A DNA stretch of 64,000 nt from Oscillatoria sp. SIO1A7 (GCA_010672965.1 JAAHFN010000012.1:62886-126885); one strand, 5' to 3'; counted from the stretch's first letter, positions 8,221 through 17,533 are shown. Notes: generated by a model not told the origin, from the sequence alone. Translations and numbers: made by a program.

Positions 8221-9120
8221 ATGCCTAGAACCGCAGCCCCATCGGTCACTTTCGACTTTGAGGATGAAAAATTCAAAGCGCCCCCGTCCCAGGTCCTACC
8301 TTGGTGTCAGATTATTAACCCTCGCCCGAGCGTGGATGGCGTCAGTGCCTACGGATTGGCAGTTAAACTCAATAACGCCAAAATCGTCGGCTTTACCCCC
8401 GATGAAGATTGGCAGCCAGTGGACCATGAATTCAGCACTGGCGATGTCGAAACCCTCTTGATTACCACTCGCCCGCGCCTAGTGATAGTGCGACGCACCC
8501 CGGTGTTTATCAGATATAGAGATTCCGGCGTTTTACTGGGCCGTCTGAGCGATCATTACGATACCTTTATGGCGGATAAGCTGAGTTTCAAGACTTTGAC
8601 CCGTTATCTGGTTTTCTTGGTCGGCAAGGATAAAAAATTTCTGCACCAAACTCCCTTGCGCTTGAGCCTCAGCGGTGCGGCTAGCGCCACTTTTGGTCAA
8701 GCCTATCGGAAAATAAGAGAAGGTCAAGCAGTGGGCGGGTTTACTGTGGAATTGGAGCAGGCATATGCAGACTTCCGCAGACAACCTCTAGAACGAAAAG
8801 GTCCGCTATTTCACGCCCACGGTATTTTTTGCCCTTATATCGAAGTGGAAGAAGCGGGGAGCGGCGAGAATACAGCGCTGATAGCCAGTACGGTGGATTA
8901 CGAGCATCCCACCGGAGCAAATTTTATAGATTATGCGATCGCTTCTAATTCCCCAGAAGCCTCCCTAATCTCGGAAACCTTTGAAGAATATAAAGACTTC
9001 GGCCAGGACTTGCCAAAAACCGACCCCTCCAAGATGCCAATACCGTCGATTCCCACTGGCTATAGTTACTCGGGAGCCGAATACGACGATGACGACCCGG
9101 AGTTTACTCCACCGTATTAA
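8221..9120 (+). CDS. Conserved cyanobacterial protein, DUF5895-like
   Basis: 299 residues, no signal peptide or membrane span. The N-terminal part (VTFDFEDEKFKAPPSQVLPW, then QIINPRP) and the middle (TRPRLVIVRRTPVFIRYR, LTRYLVFLVGKDKKFLHQTP) match my recollection of the cyanobacterial DUF5895 family. That family has no established function. The C-terminus is acidic and ends in a disordered Tyr/Asp-rich tail. It is transcribed alone; leuC follows 380 bases later beyond STRR repeats. Some relatives in other genomes are associated with mobile or plasmid regions, but nothing here shows that. Confidence 0.65.
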   Translation: MPRTAAPSVTFDFEDEKFKAPPSQVLPWCQIINPRPSVDGVSAYGLAVKLNNAKIVGFTPDEDWQPVDHEFSTGDVETLLITTRPRLVIVRRTPVFIRYRDSGVLLGRLSDHYDTFMADKLSFKTLTRYLVFLVGKDKKFLHQTPLRLSLSGAASATFGQAYRKIREGQAVGGFTVELEQAYADFRRQPLERKGPLFHAHGIFCPYIEVEEAGSGENTALIASTVDYEHPTGANFIDYAIASNSPEASLISETFEEYKDFGQDLPKTDPSKMPIPSIPTGYSYSGAEYDDDDPEFTPPY

Positions 9121-9475
9121 GGGAGATAGGGTGTAGGGTGTAGGGTGTAGGGAATTAGTTAGGGTGTAGTGGCGCGTCCAGCTTAAAATTGTGGCAAACT
9201 ACCTCAATAGCCCCCCTTAAAAAGGGGGGTTTGGGGGGATAGGTGCGCTGTCGCGGATCGAACCCACAATTTTAACTGTCGCCTTGCCAGTAGGGTGTAG
9301 AGAGAACAAAGATAAGGAAACTTGGGAGACTTGGGGAGTATTAGCATTATGCCTAATTTCCTCCTAAACTCTACACCCCAAACCCCAAACCCCAAAACCC
9401 AAACCCCAAACCCCAAACCCCACACCCCACACCCCACACCCCACACCCTACACCCTACATTTATATATAGCGATC
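9121..9475. repeat. STRR block with a short GC hairpin
   Basis: GTAGGGTGTAGGG heptamers (9128-9155) face an inverted run of CCCAAAC/CCCACAC/CCCTACA heptamers (9370-9455). Between them, 9211-9230 forms CCCCCC-TTAAAAA-GGGGGG followed by TTT, a possible terminator for the upstream gene. Confidence 0.6.
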
Positions 9476-9499
9476 GCTTAGCAAAGGAGAACAAAAATT

Positions 9500-10822
9500 A
9501 TGGGCATGACCCTTATAGAAAAAATCTTAGCCCGAGCTTCGAGGCGCGCTACAGTTACCCCGGGGGAAAACATCTGGGTTAATGTGGACGTACTGATGAC
9601 CCACGATGTCTGCGGTCCGGGCACTATCGGCGTCTTCAAGCGCGAGTTTGGCGCTAATGCTAAAGTCTGGGACGCCAATAAAGTAGTCATCATTCCCGAT
9701 CACTATATATTTACCGCCGACAAACGGGCTAATCGCAATGTCGATATCCTGCGGGAGTTTGTCCGAGAGCAAGACATCAAATATTTCTACGACATTACCG
9801 ATCTCTCTGACTTCAAAGTCAACCCGGACTACAAAGGGGTCTGCCATGTTGCCCTCGCCCAAGAAGGCCACACCCGCCCCGGCGAAGTTCTCTTCGGCAC
9901 CGACTCCCACACTTGCAACGCCGGTGCTTTTGGCCAGTTCGCCTCGGGCATTGGCAACACCGACGCGGCTTTTATCCTCGGCACCGGCAAGCTGCTGATT
10001 AAAGTTCCCTCCACCATGCGCTTCGTTCTGGATGGGGAAATGCCCGACTATTTATTAGCCAAAGACTTGATTCTGCAAATCATCGGCGATATTAGCGTTT
10101 CTGGCGCTAACTATCGGACGATGGAATTTGCGGGGGAAGCTGTCGGGCGCATGACGATGGAAGAGCGGATGGTGCTGTGCAATATGGTTATCGAAGCTGG
10201 GGGCAAAAATGGCGCGATCGCTCCCGACGAAACTACTTTTGAATATTTGCGCGGTCGCACGGACAAGCCTTTTGAGCCCGTCTATACCGACGCCGATGCC
10301 AGCTTCTATTCTGATTGGCATTGCGATGTCAGCAAGTTAGAACCCGTTGTTGCCAAACCTCATTCCCCAGACAATCGCGCTCTGGCTCGGGAATGCAGCG
10401 ATGTCAAAATTGACCGGGTTTATATCGGTTCTTGCACCGGCGGCAAAACCACCGATTTTTATAATGCCGCTCGCCTGCTGAAAGGACATAAAGTCAAAGT
10501 CCCCACCTACTTGGTGCCCGCCACTCAAAAAGTCTATGAAGACTTATTTACTCTTAAGTATGACGGCGAAACTTTGTCGGAAATTTTCTTATCCGCCGGT
10601 TGCATAGAGCCAGCCGCGCCTTCCTGTGCCGCCTGTCTCGGCGGGCCGAAAGATACCTTCGGGCGCTTGAACGAGCCAGAGGTTTGCGTCTCTACCACGA
10701 ACCGCAATTTCCCCGGTCGCATGGGCGATAAGCGATCTCAAGTCTATTTGGCTTCTCCTTATACCGCCGCCGCTTCCGCTATTACCGGCTATGTCACCGA
10801 CCCGCGCGAGTTTCTTTCCTAA
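9500..10822 (+). CDS. leuC: 3-isopropylmalate dehydratase large subunit (LeuC type)
   Basis: 440 residues. This is the iron-sulfur large subunit of isopropylmalate isomerase, which converts 2- to 3-isopropylmalate in leucine synthesis in the cytoplasm. Aconitase-family landmarks are LMTHDVCGPGTIG, PDHYIFTADKRAN, GTDSHTCNAGAFGQFASGIG (cluster Cys plus substrate loop), IGSCTGGK and CAACLGG, giving the three 4Fe-4S cysteine ligands. Length and loops fit the shorter HACN/archaeal-type LeuC used by cyanobacteria. AAAGGAGA ten bases before the ATG at 9500 supports that start, though the ATG at 9506 is possible. The small subunit leuD is not adjacent in the window. A palindromic element and a strong intrinsic terminator follow. 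Confidence 0.95.
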   Translation: MGMTLIEKILARASRRATVTPGENIWVNVDVLMTHDVCGPGTIGVFKREFGANAKVWDANKVVIIPDHYIFTADKRANRNVDILREFVREQDIKYFYDITDLSDFKVNPDYKGVCHVALAQEGHTRPGEVLFGTDSHTCNAGAFGQFASGIGNTDAAFILGTGKLLIKVPSTMRFVLDGEMPDYLLAKDLILQIIGDISVSGANYRTMEFAGEAVGRMTMEERMVLCNMVIEAGGKNGAIAPDETTFEYLRGRTDKPFEPVYTDADASFYSDWHCDVSKLEPVVAKPHSPDNRALARECSDVKIDRVYIGSCTGGKTTDFYNAARLLKGHKVKVPTYLVPATQKVYEDLFTLKYDGETLSEIFLSAGCIEPAAPSCAACLGGPKDTFGRLNEPEVCVSTTNRNFPGRMGDKRSQVYLASPYTAAASAITGYVTDPREFLS

Positions 10823-10827
10823 TTTTT

Positions 10828-10922
10828 ATATCAAATCCGGTTAATTACCCATAAATCCCGTAGGGGCGGGCACGGGGGCACCGCCCCTACAAATATTGTA
10901 ACTGTTTAACCGGATTTGATAT
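10828..10922. repeat. Palindromic element, family A (copy 2)
   Basis: ATATCAAATCCGGTTAA and its inverse TTAACCGGATTTGATAT enclose CCCGTAGGGGCGGGCACGGG. This is a short 95-base copy immediately after the leuC stop. Confidence 0.8.
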
Positions 10923-10934
10923 TGTTTTGCCAGG

Positions 10935-10968
10935 AGATAGGGCGCGGGTCGGCGCGCCCTATCTTTTA
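10935..10968 (+). terminator. Intrinsic terminator of leuC
   Basis: Two perfect 12-base arms (AGATAGGGCGCG and CGCGCCCTATCT) with the six-base loop GGTCGG, followed by TTTT. It is well placed to end leuC transcription. Confidence 0.8.
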
Positions 10969-10975
10969 GCGATTT

Positions 10976-11164
10976 CGTTGCGCCTTGTGCCTGACCATTG
11001 ACGCAGTTGACGCACTAGATCGGGGTCTCATTACCGAAGGACGCTTTGCAGGTTTTCTTAGCGTCGATCGCTTGGAATCCCGTCGCATTCCCGAGGTGGT
11101 GCGAGAGCATTTAAACCTGTTTGCCTCGCACCTTACAAAGCTCAGATTTCTAGAACAACCCTAG
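10976..11164 (+). pseudogene. Gene fragment: C-terminal tail resembling ImmA/HTH regulators
   Basis: An open frame without a start reads IDAVDALDRGLITEGRFAGF, then LSVDRLESRRIPEVVREH, and ends at a TAG overlapping the end of the helicase gene on the other strand. The EGRFAxxLxVDRLExRRI pattern is typical of the C-terminal tail of phage-type ImmA/IrrE or HTH proteins. The upstream part of such a gene is missing; the leuC terminator lies there instead. It is most likely a remnant of a deleted gene. Confidence 0.45.
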
Positions 11165-14100
11165 ATTCACCGATTGTCAGCGTAACGCAGATCTTTTTAT
11201 CGAATACGATGGCTCCGCTGTAGAGACCGCCAGACACCTCGAATGTCATCTCATTGCCTGAGAATTCATGCTTGTTTTCAGCATCACCACTTACTGTGCG
11301 GTTTTTAAAGTTAACCTTGAATGATTGGAAATTGGCATCCTCAATTTGAAGTAAGCTTTTACCTCCTCTGGTTTGAACCTCAAGCTGGTTAAGCTTAAAT
11401 CGAATATCCCCACGATCTAAGCGTTCGAGCCTGACATTTAATGGTAGCCCCTTGACAGCGATGCGATCGCCGTCCTTTGCTTCTAATTTCGGATAGGGCA
11501 ATAACTCAGCACTCGCAGAAATGTTCCACATTCGATACTTTCTGTCAATGTCCGCTCGAATGTCCTTAGCTTTAGCACTATCGTATTGTTTTCTCTCTTC
11601 GTAAACCGCTTGTTTTCGCTTAGTAGCAATCCAACGCTCGCGAGCAAAGGTCGCTAACTCGGTTTTTTTACTGTAGATAAATCGCTCGTAGAATTGCAGC
11701 GTAAGGACGAGTCCGCCAATTCTTTCAAGTGTCGACCCTGCCTCTTGTGGCGATAAGTGTTTTTGCCAATCATCAGTAGATACAACCTGCTTGGCAAAGC
11801 CTTCATACCGATGTCGTTGCTTGACTTGAGTGATATTTTCAGCAGCCTCCGAATAAGCATGAGTGATATTGTCAACAGCCAAATCCGAATAAGCAATCGC
11901 CCGAACAATTTCGCAACGCAAGCGAGCTTCAATATCAACCTCAGTTTTATTTTGTAAATATTCCTCAATTATGTCGATTGACTGAATCCACTCGTTACGA
12001 AGTATCAGATAGTTAACTATTTCACCTATCAAATTCAAACTAACAACATCGTTTTGCTTGCCCTTCTTCGCTCCCCCCTCGGCCTGTTTTTTTATTTCCT
12101 CAAAGCACTGTTGTACTCGTTCTAGTTCGTCGAGCTTGATATAGGCGCGCACTGCTTCTGTATAGTTTTTTTGTTTTTCTAGAGCCGAAGCCACATACTT
12201 CAGTGCCTGAGGGTCTAAGCTCGTAGTGGTGCCTCCTGCTTTGCGCCATTCTTCTATTATACGTTCCGTTTCCCCAGCACGGCTTAACCATTCCAATCGT
12301 TCTGGCCAATTCGTAGTTTCTGCTTTCGCAATGTAATACTCATATTGTTGGGTGTTCCCGCCTTCTTCCCAACACTTTAGTGCTGTTTGATAATTGCGAG
12401 CCTGATAAAAACAATCTCCTGAAAGCCTTAAGGTCGAGCGAAAACCATTTTTTCCCAGTGCTTCTAATACTTGGCCAAATCGATCTGCTCTATCCGGTGG
12501 TAGTTGTACTCGTAAACCCGAAATGCGTTTTGCATACTGCTCGATAGCATATTTCCATTGCTTTGATAACGGCTTGCCAAGTCTTTCGTTATCAATACAG
12601 GTTTCAAGGAAATAGGTAAATTCCAATATTGAATTTTGCTGTCCTGTATTATCTTGCATAAAGCGGGCAATCTCGCCCACCTGTTTGATAGAACCAGAAC
12701 TCGGATATTGATTAAACCACTGTACTAAGTCTGACCAGTACATACCCTTCCAGAAGCACTCACGCGCCTCTTCAGCTTTCTTTAGATCGAGAAATCTTTT
12801 TCCAGCCTCCTGAAACTTTTCTTCAAATCGCAAAGCCCATGCTTCGCAGAGTTTTGCTTTCATGGATTTGCCAACCATTGAGAAGTACTGCTTAGCTCGT
12901 CTAAGTAGCTTTGGATCCTCTCCCTCTAGACCTTTGCCTTCAAACTCACTCGCAAGCAACTCTGGGTCGTCTTCAGACATATCTTGCACAGTTTTAGAGG
13001 TCCCCATAGCGAGTACCCGAGTTACTTTTCGCCAGTCGTCGGGGTTTCGAGAGCGCTGATAAAATTCCTCTATATCGGCTTCTTGACTAGCATACTTCCA
13101 TAGTTGTTTGTATCCTTTTTCTGAATCTACAATAAACAAACGCTCCATCGCTCGACTCGCAGCTACATAAAGTTTGTTCAGAAAATACTGAAACTTTATA
13201 GGAACCTCGTTGTCTTGCTTAGTGCCACTCCAAATACTCGGATCGCATGCTTCGCCAAACTTGTATAGAATAACCTTCTTGAACTCTAACCCCTTTGCCG
13301 TTACCGCACTCAGTACGTTTTTAGGCGGTTCTACTTCAGAAGCATCGACAAAAACCTGAGACAAAACCTCATCATTCTTTATGTAATCTACCTCTCCACC
13401 TTCTTCACATGGAACAATAGTGATGGTGTCCTTAGTATAGCGATCCAGATTGTCCGGAAAAAGGTTTTGTCCCAATACGAATATTTGAGGTTCCGGAAAG
13501 TCTCCTTGCTGCCATGCCATTTGAGGTTGAATGTCTGACAAATTAAATAAAACAGCTCGCCAGAGTTGAACAATGTTTGTAGCCTGCACGATTTGAGGAC
13601 TGGAGCGATAATTAAACTTCAACTCCTGAAGATTCATCCCCAGACTCAAGCGATCTGTCGGATCGAGCGTTTTAATAACTTCAGAATGAAAAGATGCTTT
13701 TAAGCTTGACCAACGGAAGCCTGTTGGATTTAGAGTTTGAAGGGGATCGCCTGCAAACGCAAATGGCAAGCTGCGCACGCGATCTATACTCAAATCGTAC
13801 TTAGAGAAGATAGATAATCGCATGATTAACTGCAGCTCTAACCGGGTAAAATCTTGAGCCTCATCACAAAAAACGACTACATACTTAGGTAAGCTATCTT
13901 CTTTGAGCTTAATCGCTTCTCGGACTAGATCTTGATCGTCCCAATAACCATCTTCTGTGGTCAGTTTTTTGTACCACTTTTCCCAGATAGTCTTATATAT
14001 GGTTTCAAACTCTTCTACTTCTACAGTTCGGTCTTTCCGATTGATCTCTTCATACAAATATCGATCTGTATATTCGTCAAAGTCATACCCCTTTATAAAG

Positions 14101-15458
14101 GTTCTGATAACATGCCAACAAATCTCCGGATCTAGTTTTTTTGCTTCTGGTAAATTACATTTTTCTCTGTATAGTTTTTTAAAGCGGTGGAAGGAAACAT
14201 AACGGTCGGAATCAAATAATTCTTGCCTGTCTAGCGGCAGCAAGTTAAGCAGAAACTTTTGAAATTGATGAAAAAACTTATCTATTGTGTTATTATTTGC
14301 ATCTAAGGCTCCTTCTACTAGGAAACGAGAGTGAGACTCAAGAATTTTTTTGACTCCATTTTTAGCTACTTCAAGTAGCCGCCCATTATAGGTTAAGAAT
14401 AACAGGTCTCCCCTAACATCCTCGTTCTTCTTGTCGTATTTGCGATAGCAGTAATCTGCAAACAGGTAAATTAGCATTGTAGATTTACCGCTTCCTGCCC
14501 TTCCATTAATAAAAATTGGTAAGGAATCTTGATTCTGTTCCGGCACTGACACAGATTTCAAAACCTGCTCTTCTTCTGCTGACAGCGCTAAATTAGATTC
14601 TCCACCTCGCTCAATTGCGTGCCAACTATCTCGGTCTGCTAGTAAATAACCGGGATAAGCTCGACGAGCAAAGCGAGTTAGTTCATTTAGTTTCGGCGGA
14701 GTTGCTAAAATTTGGGGTTGGTCAAAGAATATCTCCTGACCCACTCTAATAATTTCCTCATCAGAAGGCTTTTTCTTAAAAGGAGCAATTAAGAAGAAAA
14801 TCACTTGCCGTGAATGCGTTCTTTCTGCTAAAACTTTGCTAAATAGAATATGTTTATCATACTCTCCCTCACAAAGAATTACTCCAGTCCACCTTGGTAT
14901 TTTTTGATATTTTTTTTCGTTGCAACCTATAATATAGTCAGAAATAATTTTGTAGTATGTTTGCCAGTAGTCATGAATTTCGCGAGTGCGGAACCTAGTT
15001 ACCCATTCTTCGCTTTCATAGATAACTATGTCATTGGATTCAACTTCCCATCCTGGATTTTGTAGCCATATACTCATTTCCTGAGATAAAGGTGGCTTTT
15101 GACTTGGCTGCTGGTTTTCTGACTCTTTTTGCTGCTCTAGCCACTGGTGCATTTTATAGGTATCTATTAGCGCAACAAACAACTGTTCGCCTACCTTTAT
15201 TGGATCTTTAAGTAGTTTATCGTACTCATTGCTTCCCCTTTGAAGAATATCCAATAAGCACAAAACTATATCCTCTTCAACCCTTTCAACCTTTGCCAGT
15301 ATTCTAAAGTTTTTCACACTACGTTTGTAGTAATGCGAGGCTCCAAAACGATCTAACCGGGTTAGAGGGTGAGTATCTTTGCAAAGTTTATTAACAGTTT
15401 CTCTAAGATTAAATTTTTCTGCTTTTTTGTGTACTTGAGCTGTAGTATAGACGTACAT
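11142..15458 (-). CDS. Giant superfamily 1 (UvrD/Rep-like) helicase-like ATPase with C-terminal helical repeats
   Basis: 1438 residues. Residues 1-300 are unassigned; residues 1-120 look like a small alpha/beta domain. SF1 motifs follow: Walker A GRAGSGKST (about 318-326), Walker B VVFCDEAQDF (about 528), GDPLQTLNP, NYRSSPQIVQATN, TAKGLEFKKVILY (about 720) and YVAASRAMERLFIVD (about 766). These are the hallmarks of an active UvrD/Rep helicase. The last ~550 residues contain TPR-like helical pairs and a small beta-rich tail. The architecture is unlike the housekeeping repair helicases UvrD, PcrA or RecB. Its position beside a phage-like fragment and a decayed toxin-antitoxin pair suggests, but does not prove, a defence role. 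No Shine-Dalgarno is clear at the ATG at 15458. Confidence 0.8.
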   Translation of the reverse strand: MYVYTTAQVHKKAEKFNLRETVNKLCKDTHPLTRLDRFGASHYYKRSVKNFRILAKVERVEEDIVLCLLDILQRGSNEYDKLLKDPIKVGEQLFVALIDTYKMHQWLEQQKESENQQPSQKPPLSQEMSIWLQNPGWEVESNDIVIYESEEWVTRFRTREIHDYWQTYYKIISDYIIGCNEKKYQKIPRWTGVILCEGEYDKHILFSKVLAERTHSRQVIFFLIAPFKKKPSDEEIIRVGQEIFFDQPQILATPPKLNELTRFARRAYPGYLLADRDSWHAIERGGESNLALSAEEEQVLKSVSVPEQNQDSLPIFINGRAGSGKSTMLIYLFADYCYRKYDKKNEDVRGDLLFLTYNGRLLEVAKNGVKKILESHSRFLVEGALDANNNTIDKFFHQFQKFLLNLLPLDRQELFDSDRYVSFHRFKKLYREKCNLPEAKKLDPEICWHVIRTFIKGYDFDEYTDRYLYEEINRKDRTVEVEEFETIYKTIWEKWYKKLTTEDGYWDDQDLVREAIKLKEDSLPKYVVVFCDEAQDFTRLELQLIMRLSIFSKYDLSIDRVRSLPFAFAGDPLQTLNPTGFRWSSLKASFHSEVIKTLDPTDRLSLGMNLQELKFNYRSSPQIVQATNIVQLWRAVLFNLSDIQPQMAWQQGDFPEPQIFVLGQNLFPDNLDRYTKDTITIVPCEEGGEVDYIKNDEVLSQVFVDASEVEPPKNVLSAVTAKGLEFKKVILYKFGEACDPSIWSGTKQDNEVPIKFQYFLNKLYVAASRAMERLFIVDSEKGYKQLWKYASQEADIEEFYQRSRNPDDWRKVTRVLAMGTSKTVQDMSEDDPELLASEFEGKGLEGEDPKLLRRAKQYFSMVGKSMKAKLCEAWALRFEEKFQEAGKRFLDLKKAEEARECFWKGMYWSDLVQWFNQYPSSGSIKQVGEIARFMQDNTGQQNSILEFTYFLETCIDNERLGKPLSKQWKYAIEQYAKRISGLRVQLPPDRADRFGQVLEALGKNGFRSTLRLSGDCFYQARNYQTALKCWEEGGNTQQYEYYIAKAETTNWPERLEWLSRAGETERIIEEWRKAGGTTTSLDPQALKYVASALEKQKNYTEAVRAYIKLDELERVQQCFEEIKKQAEGGAKKGKQNDVVSLNLIGEIVNYLILRNEWIQSIDIIEEYLQNKTEVDIEARLRCEIVRAIAYSDLAVDNITHAYSEAAENITQVKQRHRYEGFAKQVVSTDDWQKHLSPQEAGSTLERIGGLVLTLQFYERFIYSKKTELATFARERWIATKRKQAVYEERKQYDSAKAKDIRADIDRKYRMWNISASAELLPYPKLEAKDGDRIAVKGLPLNVRLERLDRGDIRFKLNQLEVQTRGGKSLLQIEDANFQSFKVNFKNRTVSGDAENKHEFSGNEMTFEVSGGLYSGAIVFDKKICVTLTIGESRVVLEI

Positions 15459-15744
15459 AAGCTTAATTCATTTTGATTCTAACTATCTATTAAGCTACCA
15501 CGCAACCCCAAGAAAAGTGGCATAGAACTTTTGCAGGTCCCTATGTCGATCGGGCTGAAACTATCGCACTGTTCTGGGAGCGCATTTATATTTGTTGCCT
15601 ATTTACCTAGTTTTGCTAAAGAACATTCTAACTGTATAGCACTCTCTAGTTTGGAAGGCAAATTCTTTAACAAAATTTTATATTTTTGAGCAAGTCGCAG
15701 CTAGGCAAAATACTATGCGAAATGTATAAATTTTTACTAATCTT
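15459..15744. other. Intergenic region upstream of the helicase gene
   Basis: 286 AT-rich bases that must hold the helicase promoter on the minus strand. No convincing -35/-10 pair, repeat or reading frame was recognised. Confidence 0.3.
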
Positions 15745-16056
15745 ATGCGAACTCGGAAGCGTCAAGTACAGGAAGGCCGTTAGTATAGCCATCAATTGGC
15801 GATCTCAATGCAAAAGCCAGAATTAAATCGCGGCTTAATTTTGTGTTGGCAACCTGGGAGATTTAAGTCATTAGGAGAAGGAGTCTTTGAACTAAGAATC
15901 GACTATGGATCTGGGTATCGAGTTTATTTTGGACAAGTCGGCTTGACAATAGTGCTGTTGCTCTGTGGGGGAGATAAAAGCACCCAAGACCGAGACATCC
16001 GTAAAGCCAAGAAATACTGGAGAGACTATGAAGATCGTGAAGGCACCAACAAGTAG
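15745..16056 (+). pseudogene. Decayed RelE/HigB-type toxin gene
   Basis: Read across three frames, the region recovers a whole toxin of about 105 residues. MRTRKRQVQE comes from the ATG at 15745. PSIGDLNAKARIKSRLN follows in a second frame after an in-frame stop, then GNLGD, then FKSLGEGVFELRIDYGSGYR through VYFGQVGLTIVLLLCGGDKS to the TAG at 16056. The final part matches the addiction-module killer/HigB family (RIDYGxGYRVYFGQ, LLLCGGDKSTQ, KYWRDY). At least two single-base shifts and one stop separate the parts. The open frame from TTG 15796 covers only the C-terminal two thirds and is unlikely to give an active toxin. Confidence 0.75.
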
Positions 16057-16524
16057 GAGCTACCAAGAGTATTTAATTTCTTCTCTCAAAGCACCGGAAG
16101 AGGCGGCAGCCTATATCGAAGCTGTTTTGGAAGAAAAAAAACCGAGCCCGAACTGCTCGCGTCGGCGCTCCAAGATGCGATCGCAGCTCGCGTTCGGAGT
16201 AACAATTTATCGGCAGAAGCACAACATTACTGGGAAAAACTGGAAGAGCTACTATCGGCAAGTGGCGGTGCTGAAATTTATACTTTGGTTGCTTTGCTCG
16301 ATGCTCTGGGATTTCGGCTATTATTGCAGTCGATCGGGGCGATCGCCTGCAATAATAGCCTCCCCTATTGGTCAGCGATCGCCTTTCGACCCAGCAATCG
16401 ACGGCTATTTTATTTGGCTTTCGCGCGATCGTATGCGCAACCATCCGTTCCATCCGTTACGCATCCGCTGCTAACTATCCGTTGCGATCGCGCTAACCGC
16501 CGATCGCTCACCGCTCACCGCTGA
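16028..16524 (+). pseudogene. Frameshifted HigA-type antitoxin gene
   Basis: It starts at the ATG at 16028, overlapping the toxin end by 29 bases as in intact modules of this kind. MKIVKAPTSRSYQEYLISSL, then KAPEEAAAYIEAVLEEK, match addiction-module antidote proteins. After a run of eight A (16134-16141) the family sequence continues one frame over: EPELLASALQDAIAARVR, EAQHYWEKLEELL and GGAEIYTLVALLDALGFRLL. One base is missing at the A run. Without slippage the product lacks the DNA-binding C-terminus. Beyond about 16347 the frame runs on through HIP1-rich sequence to a stop at 16524. Confidence 0.75.
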
Positions 16525-16527
16525 CAG

Positions 16528-17073
16528 CTAACCAATCAACTCTAACACCTTATTATATACGACCTCTATTTCGCGAAAGTAGAGATCTTCATCCGCCGTA
16601 GCGGCAACAAAAAATAGAGTCAACCCGGGCATGACCAGCGCTTCGGATTCCAAACGGTCTTCGCCGAGGACGACTCTGACCGGATTGTCCGGTAGCAGAG
16701 AATTGGTTAACTTCGCCAGAGAATCGAGAATATTATAGAGTCGCCTATAGTCTGCTTCGTTGCGGGGCAGGATGGCCACATATCTTTGGCGCAAATCTGC
16801 ATCCGCTGTCGAGGGGTGACCCTGGCAACTGGAGTAAGTGATGCAGTCAAATTTGAGAATTAAAGCGATCGCGAGATCTCTGACTCCCGGTTCTAGGGAT
16901 TTTTTAAACCGGCGGTGGTACTTAGTGAAAGTCGGCGAATCGAAGCAAGCCGAAGTGCCCTCGGTATTGATATTGCCTTGAGAACTTTCCCGCACTATAT
17001 CGCGATCGCTTGTTTCCACGAATCTGTCATCCCAGGAAGCAATGAAATCTTCTAAGCCGCTTAAGTAAGTCAT
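16528..17073 (-). CDS. Conserved hypothetical protein with an SSCQGH motif
   Basis: 181 residues, soluble, no signal peptide. A central TYSSCQGHPSTADADLRQRY segment carries a Cys-x-Gly-His arrangement that can bind metal or a nucleotide in other families. The N-terminus is Asp/Ser-rich (LEDFIASWDDRFVETSD), and the C-terminal half has alternating helix and strand (LTLFFVAATADEDLYFREIE). I do not recognise the family. It is convergent with the toxin-antitoxin remnant and separated from it by only three bases, which may reflect the rearrangement that damaged that pair. Confidence 0.6.
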   Translation of the reverse strand: MTYLSGLEDFIASWDDRFVETSDRDIVRESSQGNINTEGTSACFDSPTFTKYHRRFKKSLEPGVRDLAIALILKFDCITYSSCQGHPSTADADLRQRYVAILPRNEADYRRLYNILDSLAKLTNSLLPDNPVRVVLGEDRLESEALVMPGLTLFFVAATADEDLYFREIEVVYNKVLELIG

Positions 17074-17177
17074 ATTGTTTTAGGGTTTGGTGTAGGTTTT
17101 GGGAAGCGATCGTATCCGTCCAAAATCGCGAAATCAGAAAAAATATGAACGTTTATCAGTCTTCTGACAAAAATGGG

Positions 17178-17206
17178 TTGACAATATAATTTTTTTGCTA
17201 TAGTAG
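17178..17206 (+). promoter_or_regulatory. Sigma-70-like promoter
   Basis: TTGACA at 17178-17183 with TATAGT at 17199-17204 (15-base spacer), or TAGTAG at 17201-17206 (17-base spacer). The spacer is AT-rich. It faces the candidate small RNA at 17210-17349 and could also serve the DUF1997 gene at 17534. Confidence 0.55.
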
Positions 17207-17209
17207 AGA

Positions 17210-17349
17210 CACGACAAAAAAAGGGGCTTTACAGCCTCCCGATCGCAACAAAAAACAAAATAGTCAATACACCAGGTTCATCTCTGGATAGTCTGACCAA
17301 CGACAAAGTATGGTCCCCACGACTGACTACTGCATGGGACCTTTTGTTT
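17210..17349 (+). ncRNA. Candidate small RNA between promoter and terminator
   Basis: The ~135-base stretch after the promoter has no start codon with a ribosome site. It contains an A7-GGGGCTTTACAGCC segment and ends in a hairpin (GGTCCC 17312-17317 with GGGACC 17336-17341, 18-base loop) followed by TTTTGTTT. This could be a free-standing RNA or a transcription-attenuating leader of the DUF1997 gene 185 bases downstream. The family is not recognised. Confidence 0.4.
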
Positions 17350-17533
17350 AAGCTAGGGTGAGTCTGAGAAGAAGGGGCACAGAAGAGGGGCACAGCAGGG
17401 AGCGATCGCGGCCTTAGTTTAACAGCAAAGAAAAAAACTTTCTAAAATTACCGCGCCATTCCAGGATTTCGCAGCCAAAATTGAGAAACTATGTAGATTT
17501 CCCCAAGAGTCCCGGATTGGAGTAACGCGGGTT

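Noticed and set aside
9240..9280. tRNA-like GGATCGAACCCACAATTTT
   Set aside because: The sense looks like a T-arm complement, but no acceptor, D or anticodon arms can be built around it.
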